Below are positions 1 through 12,741 of a DNA stretch of 64,000 nt, in pieces. Each line of letters begins with the position of its first letter. Positions within the stretch are counted from its first letter, which is position 1. This DNA is from Alphaproteobacteria bacterium MarineAlpha5_Bin5 (GTDB taxonomy: Bacteria; Pseudomonadota; Alphaproteobacteria; HIMB59; GCA-002718135), in contig PTKZ01000005.1 in assembly GCA_002938205.1 (NCBI GenBank), positions 16,317 through 80,316 on the forward strand, written 5' to 3'. The notes below the pieces were generated by a model, which made no database searches, was not told the DNA's origin, and saw nothing but the letters and a program-made list of their open reading frames with translations. A program made the translations under genes and the position numbers.

Positions 1-1
1 G

Positions 2-73
2 CGTATCTATACAGCTAAAGCGATATACACTCCTAAGAAGCTGAAAAGTTGGTCTAGAAAACCAAATGATTGA
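2..73 (+). CDS. C-terminal fragment of an unidentified protein, truncated by window start
   Basis: Open frame RIYTAKAIYTPKKLKSWSRKPND* ending in TGA that overlaps the metX start. Confidence 0.4.
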   Translation, partial: RIYTAKAIYTPKKLKSWSRKPND

Positions 74-1214
74 GTCTAATATTATATATAATGACAAAAA
101 AGATTGTCAGATAATTAATTTTGAAAATATAAATTTTAAATTAGTATCTGGGCTATCTATACAACATTTAAAAATTGCCTTTAAAACATTTGGCGAACTT
201 AACGCAGATAAAACTAATGCTATATTAATATGTCATGCGTTAACAGGAGATCAGTATGTTACAGGAAAAAATCCAATTACCAACAAGGATGGTTGGTGGT
301 CTAGAATGGTTGGCCCAAATAAACCAATAGACACAAATATATTTTTTGTAATTAGCTCAAATGTTCTCGGAGGTTGTGCAGGTTCAACTGGTCCAAAGGA
401 AAGAAATCCAAAAACTAATAAACCTTACGGAGGGAACTTTCCTTCAATTACAATAAAAGATATGGTTAAGGCCCAAACTTATCTAATAGATTCATTAAAA
501 ATTAAAAAATTATTTTCAGTAATTGGAGGTTCTATGGGGGCAATGCAAGCTTTACAATGGTCTATAGATTACCCTGAACGGATTGAGACTATTATTCACA
601 TAGCTGGTGCACTAAAACACTCAACTCAAAATATAGCTTTTAATGAAGTTGGTCGTCAGGCAATAATGAATGATCCGCTATGGCTAAATGGAAATTATCA
701 TTTAGAAAACAAAGTTCCTGAAAGAGGACTTTCTGTTGCAAGAATGATAGGACATATAACTTATTTATCTGAAGATGCAATGCATCGTAAATTTGGACGT
801 AAACTTCAATCTAGAGATATTATTTCTTTTGGTTTTGATGCAGATTTTCAAATAGAAAGTTATTTACGTTATCAAGGAAGATCTTTTGTTGAAAGATTTG
901 ATGCTAATTCCTATTTATATTTAACAAGAGCAATGGATTATTTTGATCATTCTGATTCTTATCAAAAATCTATTGAATTTTCTTACAAACCGAATAACCA
1001 TATAAGATATTTGATAATATCTTTTACTTCAGATTGGTTATTCCCAACAAATGAAAATAAAACGATAGTTGAAACATTAAATTATTTATCAAAACAAGTA
1101 AGTTTTATAGAAATTGAGACAGACAAAGGACATGATAGCTTTCTATTAGATGAGCCTGAATTAGATTTTGTAACAAAAGGATTTTTAGAAAATAATAAGG
1201 TTTTAGATAAATGA
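66..1214 (+). CDS. metX: Homoserine O-acetyltransferase (alpha/beta hydrolase)
   Basis: Motifs CHALTGDQYV, GGSMGAMQALQW, DKGHDSFL; followed by metW. Confidence 0.93.
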   Translation: MIESNIIYNDKKDCQIINFENINFKLVSGLSIQHLKIAFKTFGELNADKTNAILICHALTGDQYVTGKNPITNKDGWWSRMVGPNKPIDTNIFFVISSNVLGGCAGSTGPKERNPKTNKPYGGNFPSITIKDMVKAQTYLIDSLKIKKLFSVIGGSMGAMQALQWSIDYPERIETIIHIAGALKHSTQNIAFNEVGRQAIMNDPLWLNGNYHLENKVPERGLSVARMIGHITYLSEDAMHRKFGRKLQSRDIISFGFDADFQIESYLRYQGRSFVERFDANSYLYLTRAMDYFDHSDSYQKSIEFSYKPNNHIRYLIISFTSDWLFPTNENKTIVETLNYLSKQVSFIEIETDKGHDSFLLDEPELDFVTKGFLENNKVLDK

Positions 1215-1894
1215 ACAAGAGAAAAAGTATAAGAAAAGATTGGAAATTGATTGAATCTTTAATAAGTCAAAATGCAAGATTGTTAGATATAGGTTGTGGT
1301 GAGGGTGAATTAATTCAACTATTAAAAAAGAATTTAAATGCAAACACTCATGGCATAGAATTAAATGCAGAACTTGCACAAAAAGCAATAGCAAAGGGTC
1401 TTAGCGTTATACACGGTGATGCTGAGAAGGATCTTAAACAATACTCTAATCAAAGCTTTGACTACGTAATTCTTAGTCAAACATTACAAGCAATGATGAA
1501 ACCTAGGGACATTCTTGCAGAGCTATTAAGAATAGGAGGAAAGGCTATAGTATCATTTCCAAACTTTGGTCACTGGAAAATTCGTCTTCAGCTTCTGTTA
1601 TTAGGCAAAATGCCTGTAACTGAAGGTTTACCTTTTGCTTGGTATGATACTCCAAATATTCATTTTTTTACATTAAAAGATTTTCAAAACTTATGCAAAG
1701 AAATGAATATTATAATTGAAAAAAGTATTGGACTTACTTCCCAAGGAAAACAATTTATTATCAAAAATAATATAATTAGTTCAAATTTATTTACACATGA
1801 AGCAATTTTCCTCCTAAGTTATCAAAATTTTGAACCAATAAAAATAAAAACTGCAAATAAAATTTTTGCAAAAAATTCTGCCATAGTTAGCTAA
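1211..1894 (+). CDS. metW: Methionine biosynthesis protein MetW (methyltransferase-like)
   Basis: LLDIGCGEGELI motif, SFPNFGHWKIRLQL; overlaps metX. Confidence 0.93.
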   Translation: MNKRKSIRKDWKLIESLISQNARLLDIGCGEGELIQLLKKNLNANTHGIELNAELAQKAIAKGLSVIHGDAEKDLKQYSNQSFDYVILSQTLQAMMKPRDILAELLRIGGKAIVSFPNFGHWKIRLQLLLLGKMPVTEGLPFAWYDTPNIHFFTLKDFQNLCKEMNIIIEKSIGLTSQGKQFIIKNNIISSNLFTHEAIFLLSYQNFEPIKIKTANKIFAKNSAIVS

Positions 1895-2658
1895 TGAGTA
1901 ATTTAAATATTAAAATAATTAAACAACTTAAGGATAATTACTCCTATATACTTTATAAAAAAGATAATGCGAATGCTACAATAATTGATCCAGCTGAAAG
2001 TTATAATCTTATAGATTATTTAAATAAAAATAATTTAATCTTACAAAATATATTAATTACACATCATCATCAAGATCACACTGGGGGTGTTGAAGGTTTA
2101 ATAAAACAATTTCCTTCAACAAAAATCTTTGCACCAAGCAAGTTAGAATTAAATTTAGTAAATATAATTAAAGAAGGAAGTATAATAAATACAAATATTA
2201 ATAATTTTTCTGTGATTGAGACTCCTGGACATACTATTGATCACGTTATTTTATATGACAAAGATAATAAAATTTTATTTTCTGGCGATACTCTGTTTAG
2301 ACTTGGATGTGGTAGAGTTTTTGAAGGAACTTATAATCAAATGTATAATTCTTTAAAAAAAATTAATTTATTAGAAGATAATACCACTATTTATTGCGGT
2401 CATGAATATACATTATCAAATCTTAAATTTCTCGAAACAGTATTTGTAAATCATGATGAATTAACAAAATTACGAAATATATTAGAATTAGAAATCAAAA
2501 TGAATGGCAGAACTATTCCTTTTAATCTCGCTAATGAAAAAAAAATCAATCCTTTTTTAAATCAGAATTCTATTTTAGCTAAAAAATTAAAAGTGGAACA
2601 AAAATTTTCTGATATTGAGCTATTTACTTTTTTAAGAGATAAAAAGAATCAATTTTGA
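1894..2658 (+). CDS. gloB: Hydroxyacylglutathione hydrolase (glyoxalase II)
   Basis: THHHQDHTGG, FSGDTLFRLGCGR, YCGHEYT motifs. Confidence 0.93.
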   Translation: MSNLNIKIIKQLKDNYSYILYKKDNANATIIDPAESYNLIDYLNKNNLILQNILITHHHQDHTGGVEGLIKQFPSTKIFAPSKLELNLVNIIKEGSIINTNINNFSVIETPGHTIDHVILYDKDNKILFSGDTLFRLGCGRVFEGTYNQMYNSLKKINLLEDNTTIYCGHEYTLSNLKFLETVFVNHDELTKLRNILELEIKMNGRTIPFNLANEKKINPFLNQNSILAKKLKVEQKFSDIELFTFLRDKKNQF

Positions 2659-2699
2659 CTAAATTTAAGGGAAATTTGGAATTTTTTAGTTCTTTTCAA

Positions 2700-2726
2700 T
2701 TGACTATTAGATTGGTTCATTATAAA
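2700..2726 (+). promoter_or_regulatory. Possible sigma70-like promoter for rplU-rpmA
   Basis: TTGACT (2700-2705) and TATAAA (2721-2726), 15-nt spacer (short), 24 nt upstream of rplU start. Confidence 0.35.
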
Positions 2727-2749
2727 TCCCGCTTTTCTTGAGATAGGCA

Positions 2750-3232
2750 ATGCTAGCAGTATTTAAAACAGGTGGAAAACAATATTCAGTTAAAGCTGGA
2801 CAAATTCTAAAAGTTGAAAAACTTAAAGGAAATAAAGGTGATAGTATTTCTTTTAAGGATGTACTTGCTGTATCTGATTCATCAAAAAGTACAATTGGCT
2901 CACCATTAGTTGAGGGAGCTAGAATAGAAGCAAAAATTCTTGATCAAATTCGTAACAAAAAAATCATAGTTTTTAAAAAAAGAAGACGTCAAAATTATAG
3001 GTCTACTCAAGGTCATAGACAATACTTAACTGTATTACAGATTCAATCAATTTCTTTAGGTAAGAAAAAATCTGAAACTTCAAAAAAAACTTTGGATAAA
3101 AAACCCAGTCAGAAAAAAACAAAAATGGAAACATCTTCTGCAAAAAAAGCAGCTCCAAAAAAAACTACGATAAAGAAAAAAAATATAAATAAAGTAGTTA
3201 AAAAAACGACAAAAAAAAAGGAAGTTAAATAA
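2750..3232 (+). CDS. rplU: 50S ribosomal protein L21 with Lys-rich C-terminal extension
   Basis: [17 protein letters not shown]... [16 protein letters not shown]; followed by rpmA. Confidence 0.95.
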   Translation: MLAVFKTGGKQYSVKAGQILKVEKLKGNKGDSISFKDVLAVSDSSKSTIGSPLVEGARIEAKILDQIRNKKIIVFKKRRRQNYRSTQGHRQYLTVLQIQSISLGKKKSETSKKTLDKKPSQKKTKMETSSAKKAAPKKTTIKKKNINKVVKKTTKKKEVK

Positions 3233-3483
3233 TGGCTACAAAAAAAGCAGGTGGAAGCTCACGTAATGGCCGTGATTCTATAGGTCGCAGATTAGGTGTA
3301 AAAAAATTTGGCGGAGAAAATGTTTTATCTGGCAATATTATTGTACGTCAAAGAGGAACTAAATTCCACCCAGGTAATAATGTTGGAATTGGAAGAGATC
3401 ATACGATTTTTGCAACAATTAATGGTAAAGTTGCTTTTAAAAAAACACGCGTAAGAACTTACGTTTCTGTAATTCCCGCATAA
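3232..3483 (+). CDS. rpmA: 50S ribosomal protein L27
   Basis: [29 protein letters not shown]. Confidence 0.97.
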   Translation: MATKKAGGSSRNGRDSIGRRLGVKKFGGENVLSGNIIVRQRGTKFHPGNNVGIGRDHTIFATINGKVAFKKTRVRTYVSVIPA

Positions 3484-3493
3484 ATTATATTAG

Positions 3494-5608
<2,115 letters not shown>

Positions 5609-5609
<1 letters not shown>

Positions 5610-6862
5610 TGAATATTAAAGAAGAAATTTATGATTTAGGTAAAAATGCAAAAATTGCATCTCAAGAAATGGGATCATTGAATAATAAAAATAAAAATTT
5701 AGCCTTAGAAAATTTAATAAAAAATATTGAAAATTATTCAGATAAAATAATTAAAGAAAATAAAAAAGACTTGGCTATTGCTGAAAAAAATAACTTATCA
5801 TCATCAATTGTAAATCGACTTAAAATGAATAAAAATATGATTGAGGGATTAATAAAAAGTATTAAAGTAATTATAGATCTTCCAGATCCAGTGGGAAAAA
5901 CTTTAAGTGAATGGACGCAACCAAATGGTCTAAGATTTAGAAAAATTACTGTACCTCTAGGTGTTCTAGGGGTAATTTATGAATCAAGACCGAATGTCAC
6001 TGTTGACGCATCTTGCATTTCATTAAAATCAGGAAACGCTCTTATTTTAAGAGGAGGTAGTGATAGTTTTCATACAGCTCAATATTTAGTTAATATAATT
6101 TCTAAATCATTTAAGGATTCTGGACTTCCAAAAAATATTATTCAAATGATCCCTACTACTAATAGGGAAGCTGTTGATCATCTTTTACAAATGACTAAAT
6201 ATGTTGATGTAATTATTCCAAGAGGGGGCAAAAGTTTAATCAAAAAAATCAGATCAATTAGCAAAATTCCTGTTATTAAACATCTTGAAGGTATATGTCA
6301 TATTTATGTTGATCATGAAGCTGATATAGATATCGCAAAAAAGGTAATTTTAAATAGCAAACTAAGAAGACCAGAAATTTGCGGAGCTGCAGAAACAGTT
6401 TTAATTGATGAAAAAATAAAAAATAAAGCAATTGATTTAATAATGCCACTTAGAAATTTAGGATGTGAAGTTAGAGGAGATGCATTTATTCAATCACTTG
6501 ATAAAAGTTTTAAAAGAGCTAAAGATATTGATTGGTCAACTGAATATCTGGATAAAATTCTATCTGTAAAACTAGTTAATGGTATTGATAATGCAATAGA
6601 GCATATTAACACTTATTCTTCTAACCATACAGATTGTATAATAACAGAAAATGATCAAACTTTTAAAAAATTTTACAACAACATTGATAGTGCAATAATA
6701 ATTAAAAATGCCTCAACTCAATTTGCCGATGGTGGTGAATTTGGCTTTGGGGCTGAGATTGGTATTTCAACAGATAAATTACATGTAAGAGGACCAGTTG
6801 CTGCTGAACACTTAACTAGCTTTAAATATATTGTTCAAGGCAATGGACATGAAAGAACTTAA
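5609..6862 (+). CDS. proA: Gamma-glutamyl phosphate reductase
   Basis: GVIYESRPNVTVD, IPRGGKSLI, LRRPEICGAAETVLID; C-terminal EIGISTDKLHVRGPV. Confidence 0.96.
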
Positions 6863-7444
6863 TTGAAAAAAATTGGACTACTTGGAGGATCATTTGACCC
6901 ACCCCACAAGGGACATATTTATATTTCTTTGGAAGCAAAAAAAATACTAAAATTAGATGATATATGGTGGTTGGTTACTCCTCAAAATCCTCTTAAAATT
7001 GATAAACCTGCAATTTATAAAGAAAGAATAAAAAATTGTATAAATATCACAAAAAATTACCCAATAAAAATTAAAGAAATTGAAAAAAAAATTAATTCAA
7101 AATATTCTTATCAAACAATTAATTTTTTAAATTCTCACTATAAAAGTATTAAATTTTTTTGGTTAATGGGCGCTGATAATTTAATAAATTTTCATAATTG
7201 GCAAAATTTTAATGCTATTTTTAAAGATATCGCTATTGTAGTTTTTAAAAGACATGGATATAATAATAAAGCATTGAAAAGTCGTACTTCACATATTTAT
7301 AAAAATTTTAAAATTAATAATAAAAAATTGATATTTGAAGATTTCGTAAAATTACCTGCTTGGACAATAATTCAAAATAAGGAAATAAGAATATCCTCAA
7401 CTGATATTAGAAAACAACGTGAAAATTTGAGGTCCAAAAATTAA
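6863..7444 (+). CDS. nadD: Nicotinate-nucleotide adenylyltransferase (TTG start)
   Basis: MKKIGLLGGSFDPPHKGH, ISSTDIR. Confidence 0.92.
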   Translation: MKKIGLLGGSFDPPHKGHIYISLEAKKILKLDDIWWLVTPQNPLKIDKPAIYKERIKNCINITKNYPIKIKEIEKKINSKYSYQTINFLNSHYKSIKFFWLMGADNLINFHNWQNFNAIFKDIAIVVFKRHGYNNKALKSRTSHIYKNFKINNKKLIFEDFVKLPAWTIIQNKEIRISSTDIRKQRENLRSKN

Positions 7445-7793
7445 TACTAAAATAAATTTAACTGATCAAATTTATGGTATTTTAGATAATGCTAAAGCTG
7501 AAAATATTCAAATTGTTGATCTAAAAAATAAAACGTCAATTGCTGATTCATTTATTATAGCAACTTGTAGATCAACAAGACATGCTAATGCAACTGCTGA
7601 TGAATTAACAAGAAATTTAAAACAGCTTGGAATTAGTTGCCCTTCTCCAGAGGGTCGACCTAAATGTGACTGGGTAATTGTAGATGCAGGATCTATTATT
7701 GTTCATTTGTTTCGACAAGAAATAAGGGACTTGTATAATTTGGAAAAATTATGGGAAATTAATTTTGATTCTGTGGAAACAAAATTAGCATAA
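7440..7793 (+). CDS. rsfS: Ribosome silencing factor RsfS, apparent ATT start; not in supplied ORF track
   Basis: Hand translation INTKINLTDQIYGILDNAKAENIQIVDLKNKTSIADSFIIATCRSTRHANATADELTRNLKQLGISCPSPEGRPKCDWVIVDAGSIIVHLFRQEIRDLYNLEKLWEINFDSVETKLA*; GAGGT SD-like sequence upstream of ATT; nadD-rsfS order. Confidence 0.88.
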   Translation: MNTKINLTDQIYGILDNAKAENIQIVDLKNKTSIADSFIIATCRSTRHANATADELTRNLKQLGISCPSPEGRPKCDWVIVDAGSIIVHLFRQEIRDLYNLEKLWEINFDSVETKLA

Positions 7794-7818
7794 TGCTATG
7801 TATTGTTAAAAAATTTAT

Positions 7819-9111
7819 ATGATAAAAAAAATTCTTACTTTTGCAACTTATATAATAATTTTAATAAATTCATCTACTGTTTTTGGTGCGCCAAAAAGTA
7901 AATCAACATATGAGTATTTGGATTTATTTGGACAAGTATTTGATCGAGTAAAATCGTCATACGTAGAAGATGTGAGTGATAAAGAATTAATTGAAAAAGC
8001 TATAGATGGAATGCTCACAGGACTTGATCCACATTCAGGATACATGAATGAAGAAGTTTGGCAAGAAATGCAAATGGATACTCAGGGCAAATTTGGAGGC
8101 TTAGGAATAGAAATTACTATGGAAGAAGGGTTTGTGAAAGTTATTTCACCTATTGAAGATACTCCTGCTTTTAAAGCTGGTGTATTAGCTGGAGATTATA
8201 TAATCCAAATAGATGACACTCCTGTATTTGGCCTTACTCTTAACGAAGCTGTAGAGCTGATGCGGGGTGAAAAAGGATCTGCTATAACAATAACTATATC
8301 TCGAGCTGGTTTAGAGCCTTTTGAAATTAATATAGTAAGAGACTTTATAAAAATACGATCAGTCAAACACGAAATATATGATGATATAGGCTATTTAAGA
8401 ATTACATCATTTACAGAACAAACTGAGGAGGGTTTGATTAAATCAATAAATCAAATAAAAAAAGATCTAAATGAAAAAGAAAGAGGTTATGTTTTAGATT
8501 TACGTTCTAATCCTGGAGGTTTATTAACTCAGGCAGTTAAAGTAACAGATATTTTTTTACAAAGAGGTGAAATTGTTTCAACAAGAGGAAGAGAAAAAAA
8601 AGATATAACTAGATATAGAGCAAAAAATAAAGATGAAACAAATAGTAAACCATTAGTTGTACTAATAAATGGAGGATCTGCATCAGCATCAGAGATTGTA
8701 GCAGGAGCCTTACAAGATCATAGAAGAGCAATAATTATAGGAACCCAGTCCTTTGGGAAAGGTTCTGTTCAGACAATCATACCATTTCAAAAATCTAACT
8801 CAGAACAAATGTCAGGCATTAGATTAACTACTGCAAGATACTATACACCTTCTGGTAAATCTATCCAAGGTATGGGAATTACTCCTGATATAATTATAGA
8901 ACAAGGTGAATTTGAGTCATATGAATATAGAACATATTCTGAATCAGATTTGAAAGAATCTCTTGATAAAGAAGAAATAGATGAAACAAAAAATGAAGAT
9001 GATAGTGAATTATCGGAAAAAGAAAAAAGATTGGTAAGAGATTATCAATTAAAAAGAGCTTTAGATTTATTAAAAGGGATGAGTCTTTTTGAAGAATCTT
9101 TAGAAAATTAA
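7819..9111 (+). CDS. ctpA: Carboxyl-terminal processing protease (S41, PDZ domain)
   Basis: GLGIEITMEEG, PDZ, DLRSNPGGLL, GGSASASEIVAGALQDH, FGKGSVQT; N-terminal signal peptide. Confidence 0.94.
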   Translation: MIKKILTFATYIIILINSSTVFGAPKSKSTYEYLDLFGQVFDRVKSSYVEDVSDKELIEKAIDGMLTGLDPHSGYMNEEVWQEMQMDTQGKFGGLGIEITMEEGFVKVISPIEDTPAFKAGVLAGDYIIQIDDTPVFGLTLNEAVELMRGEKGSAITITISRAGLEPFEINIVRDFIKIRSVKHEIYDDIGYLRITSFTEQTEEGLIKSINQIKKDLNEKERGYVLDLRSNPGGLLTQAVKVTDIFLQRGEIVSTRGREKKDITRYRAKNKDETNSKPLVVLINGGSASASEIVAGALQDHRRAIIIGTQSFGKGSVQTIIPFQKSNSEQMSGIRLTTARYYTPSGKSIQGMGITPDIIIEQGEFESYEYRTYSESDLKESLDKEEIDETKNEDDSELSEKEKRLVRDYQLKRALDLLKGMSLFEESLEN

Positions 9112-9573
9112 ATGTCCAATAAATATAGAAAATGTGTTGGTATGATGATTTTAAATTCTAATAAAAAAATACTTGTTGGAAAAAGGCTTGATCATCCAAG
9201 TGGTTATTGGCAAATGCCTCAAGGAGGCATTGATGAAAATGAAAATCCTGAACAAGCAGTGTGGAGAGAAATGATGGAGGAAATTGGAACTAACAATGCA
9301 GAGTTATATAAAACTTCTAATCAATGGATTAATTATGATATACCGCAAGAAACTCTTAATCATTTGCCTTGGGGGAAAAAATATATTGGACAAAAGCAAA
9401 AGTGGTTTATTTTTAAATTTTCAGGAAATGATACAGATATAAATGTAGAAACTAAAAATCCTGAGTTCAGCAAATGGCAATGGATGGATAATAAAATACT
9501 AGTCGAAAATGCTGTTCCATTTAAAAGAAAAGTTTATCAATCTATTCTTAATGAATTTAAAGATTTATTCTAA
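9112..9573 (+). CDS. rppH: RNA pyrophosphohydrolase (Nudix)
   Basis: GYWQMPQGGIDENENPEQAVWREMMEEIG Nudix box. Confidence 0.92.
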   Translation: MSNKYRKCVGMMILNSNKKILVGKRLDHPSGYWQMPQGGIDENENPEQAVWREMMEEIGTNNAELYKTSNQWINYDIPQETLNHLPWGKKYIGQKQKWFIFKFSGNDTDINVETKNPEFSKWQWMDNKILVENAVPFKRKVYQSILNEFKDLF

Positions 9574-12500
9574 TCATTAATAGTTGATAAAAGCTCAACA
9601 TTTCCTCCCATAGCAACAATATTATTAGAAATACTATATTCATAACAAAACTTTTTTAGATATTCTGGACCACCTGCTTTTGGTCCTGTACCAGATTTAT
9701 GATGTCCGCCAAATGGCTGGGATCCAACTACAGCTCCTACTATATTTCTGTTTATGTATGTATTACCTACATTGGTATTATTTATGACAGTTTCAATAAC
9801 ACTATTTATCCTGCTATGAATACCTAATGTTAAACCATAATTTAAAGAATTAATTTGATTACATAATTCAACTAATTTTTTTGAACTAAATGACAATACA
9901 TGTAAAACTGGACCGAATATTTCTTCATTAATTTCATCTATATTATTAATTTCTATGATTGCAGGATTGACAAAATTGCCTTTCTCATACACTTCACTTG
10001 AGTGATATTTTTTATCAAAGCTATTAACATGAGCTAAGATTTTTTCTTTGGCAGAGAAATCAATAACAGGTCCAACATCAGTTGAAATAAATTCTGGATT
10101 TGAAATGGTTAATGAATCTACAGCTCCCTTAAGCATATCCAGAGTTTTTGCATAAACGTTTTCTTCAATACATAATATTCGACAAGCCGAACATCTTTGG
10201 CCTGCGCTGTTAAATGCTGAGTTTATAACATCTTCTACTACATGTTCTGTTAATGCAGAACTATCTGCAATAAGACAATTAAGACCTCCAGTTTCAGCAA
10301 TTAAGTTTATTAAATCAGATCTTTCATAAAGTTGTTTTTGAATGATTTTTGCAGTTTCTAATGACCCAGTGAAAACAACATTTTGTAAATTTTTATTATA
10401 AAAAATTTTCGGACCAATATCTTCTCCCCTTCCTAATATTAAAGCAGCAGCATTTTTTGGAAGACCTGCTTTTAATAATAGGTTAAAAATTACGTAACTC
10501 AGATTGGATGTCTGTTCTGCAGGTTTTGCTAAAACAACATTACCACAGACTAGTGCTGCAATTAACTGTCCAACAAAAATAGCTATCGGAAAATTCCAAG
10601 GACTAATAACACATGTTAAACCTCTAGCTTTGAGTTTATAAATATTTTTTTCACCAGTGGGTCCAGGCAAATTCTTATCTTTAAAGATTTTTTTAGATTC
10701 TTCTGCATAGTATCTACAAAAATCAATCGCTTCTCTAATATCATCTATAGAGTCTTGTATGGTTTTGCCAGCTTCCTTCACACAACAGGATACAAGCATA
10801 TGATAATTATTTTCAAGTAAATCAGCAAAAGCATTTACGATACCAACTCTTTTATCTATATTACTATTTTTCCATTCCTTGCAGTATGAAGATAGATTTT
10901 CTATTGCCAGTGTTACTATATTTTCATTTGCATAGTATACTTTGCCAATAATATTTGAATTTGAGTAAGGAGAAATAATGTTTTTTTCAATTTTGGTAAA
11001 ATAATTTTTACCATTAACAATACTACATGCTTGAACATTATGAATATTTTGTAAATTTGTAAACAATATAATATTATTCTCTTCAGTTAAATCAACCCCG
11101 GCAGAATTTTTTCTATCAAGAAAAATATCTTCTGGTTTATTTATTTGATTATTTTCAATTTTATTTAATTTTAATAAAGGTGATTGTATTAAGTTATTTG
11201 TATCCGTATTCTTTTTATTTAGTTGATGAATAAAAGAAGTGTTTGCTCCATTCTCCAAAAGTCTTCTGACAAGATAAGGTAGAAGATCATTATATCCACC
11301 AACAGGAGCATAAACTCGACAAGAGAAATTTTTATTATTTTTAAAATGATTATAAATTTCATCTCCCATTCCATGCAATTTTTGAAATTCATGTTGCTTT
11401 GATTGAAAAAGCTTCTGAACATAAGCAATTGTAAAAGCATTATGGGTAGCAAACTGTGGAAATATATTCTTTGATTTCTCAAGGATATGAGCACATTTTA
11501 AATAAGATAAATCTGTTATGAATTTTTTTGTATAAACAGGATAATTTTCTAGCCCTTTTTCTTGCGCAAGCTTTATTTCTGTATCCCAATATGCTCCTTT
11601 TACTAAACGAACATTCATTTTTTTGTTTAAAGCTTGAAGTTTATTATCCAGCCATTTTAGTACAAATATAGATCGTTGTTGATAAGCTTGAACTGCTATT
11701 CCAAAACCTGAATAATCCTCGCTTATTATATTATTATCTAAAATATTCTCGATTAAAAAAAGTGATAAGTTTAAACGATCTGCTTCTTCAGCATCAAAAC
11801 ATATATCCAAATTAAATACTTTTGCTAATTTTATTAATTCAATTAACTTTGGCAATAGTTCTTTTCTAAGCAATTCAAGTTTATTACGTTCATACCTTGG
11901 GTGTAATGCAGACAATTTTATTGAAATACTGTGTCTTTTCTTTGAAGATGATTTGCCAATAACGTTAATTGCATTTTTGTAATTTTCAAAATACCTATTA
12001 GCATCTGCATACGTTCTAGCACCTTCACCTAACATATCAAAAGAGTATGCATAAATTGATCCGTCTAATTTTGATGATAACTCTGATGCTCTATTAATAT
12101 CTTTTTCAAATATAAATTGTTTAGCAAGAATATTTATTGATTGCTTTATTATTGAGCGTAGTACGGGTTTACTAATTTTTTTTAAAACAGACATAAAAAT
12201 ATCCGTTTCTTTCAATTCTTCTTTTTTCAAAATTTTTCCTGTCATTAAAAAAGCAATAGAGGAAATATTAACAAAAATATTGTTGTCATTTTTTATATGA
12301 TCTCTCCATTGTCCTGATGGTATTTTATCTTCAATTAAATCATTAATGGTTTTATTATCCGGTATTCGTAACAAAGCTTCTGCAAGACACATTAATACAA
12401 TTCCTTCTGAACTTGAAAGATCAAACTCGTGCATTAATTTTTCAAAAGCGTTGTAGGAATTATATTGCTTCGCAGATTCTATAATATTTTTTGCTGTCTC

Positions 12501-12608
12501 TTTTATTTCTCTCTCATGATAAAGAAGATAATTGCTAATTTCTGGAACTAAAAATTCATGCGTTAATTTTATCTGTTCGGTAAACTTATTTTCAAATATT
12601 TCTTGCAT
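9570..12608 (-). CDS. putA: Bifunctional proline dehydrogenase / delta1-pyrroline-5-carboxylate dehydrogenase
   Basis: PRODH motifs (RLVKGAYWDTEIK, ATHNAFTIAY) and ALDH motifs (VISPWNFPIAIF, FTGSLETAK, AETGG, GQRCSACR). Confidence 0.95.
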   Translation of the reverse strand: MQEIFENKFTEQIKLTHEFLVPEISNYLLYHEREIKETAKNIIESAKQYNSYNAFEKLMHEFDLSSSEGIVLMCLAEALLRIPDNKTINDLIEDKIPSGQWRDHIKNDNNIFVNISSIAFLMTGKILKKEELKETDIFMSVLKKISKPVLRSIIKQSINILAKQFIFEKDINRASELSSKLDGSIYAYSFDMLGEGARTYADANRYFENYKNAINVIGKSSSKKRHSISIKLSALHPRYERNKLELLRKELLPKLIELIKLAKVFNLDICFDAEEADRLNLSLFLIENILDNNIISEDYSGFGIAVQAYQQRSIFVLKWLDNKLQALNKKMNVRLVKGAYWDTEIKLAQEKGLENYPVYTKKFITDLSYLKCAHILEKSKNIFPQFATHNAFTIAYVQKLFQSKQHEFQKLHGMGDEIYNHFKNNKNFSCRVYAPVGGYNDLLPYLVRRLLENGANTSFIHQLNKKNTDTNNLIQSPLLKLNKIENNQINKPEDIFLDRKNSAGVDLTEENNIILFTNLQNIHNVQACSIVNGKNYFTKIEKNIISPYSNSNIIGKVYYANENIVTLAIENLSSYCKEWKNSNIDKRVGIVNAFADLLENNYHMLVSCCVKEAGKTIQDSIDDIREAIDFCRYYAEESKKIFKDKNLPGPTGEKNIYKLKARGLTCVISPWNFPIAIFVGQLIAALVCGNVVLAKPAEQTSNLSYVIFNLLLKAGLPKNAAALILGRGEDIGPKIFYNKNLQNVVFTGSLETAKIIQKQLYERSDLINLIAETGGLNCLIADSSALTEHVVEDVINSAFNSAGQRCSACRILCIEENVYAKTLDMLKGAVDSLTISNPEFISTDVGPVIDFSAKEKILAHVNSFDKKYHSSEVYEKGNFVNPAIIEINNIDEINEEIFGPVLHVLSFSSKKLVELCNQINSLNYGLTLGIHSRINSVIETVINNTNVGNTYINRNIVGAVVGSQPFGGHHKSGTGPKAGGPEYLKKFCYEYSISNNIVAMGGNVELLSTIND

Positions 12609-12741
12609 TTATGATGGAATTTACAATAATTTTTAAAAAAATTTTTACTGATATTTGATGTAATTTATTAATATTTATTGTATTTAATGATTTAATTAGA
12701 AAATATTTTTGATATAATATAAAATAACACGAATTATTCTT

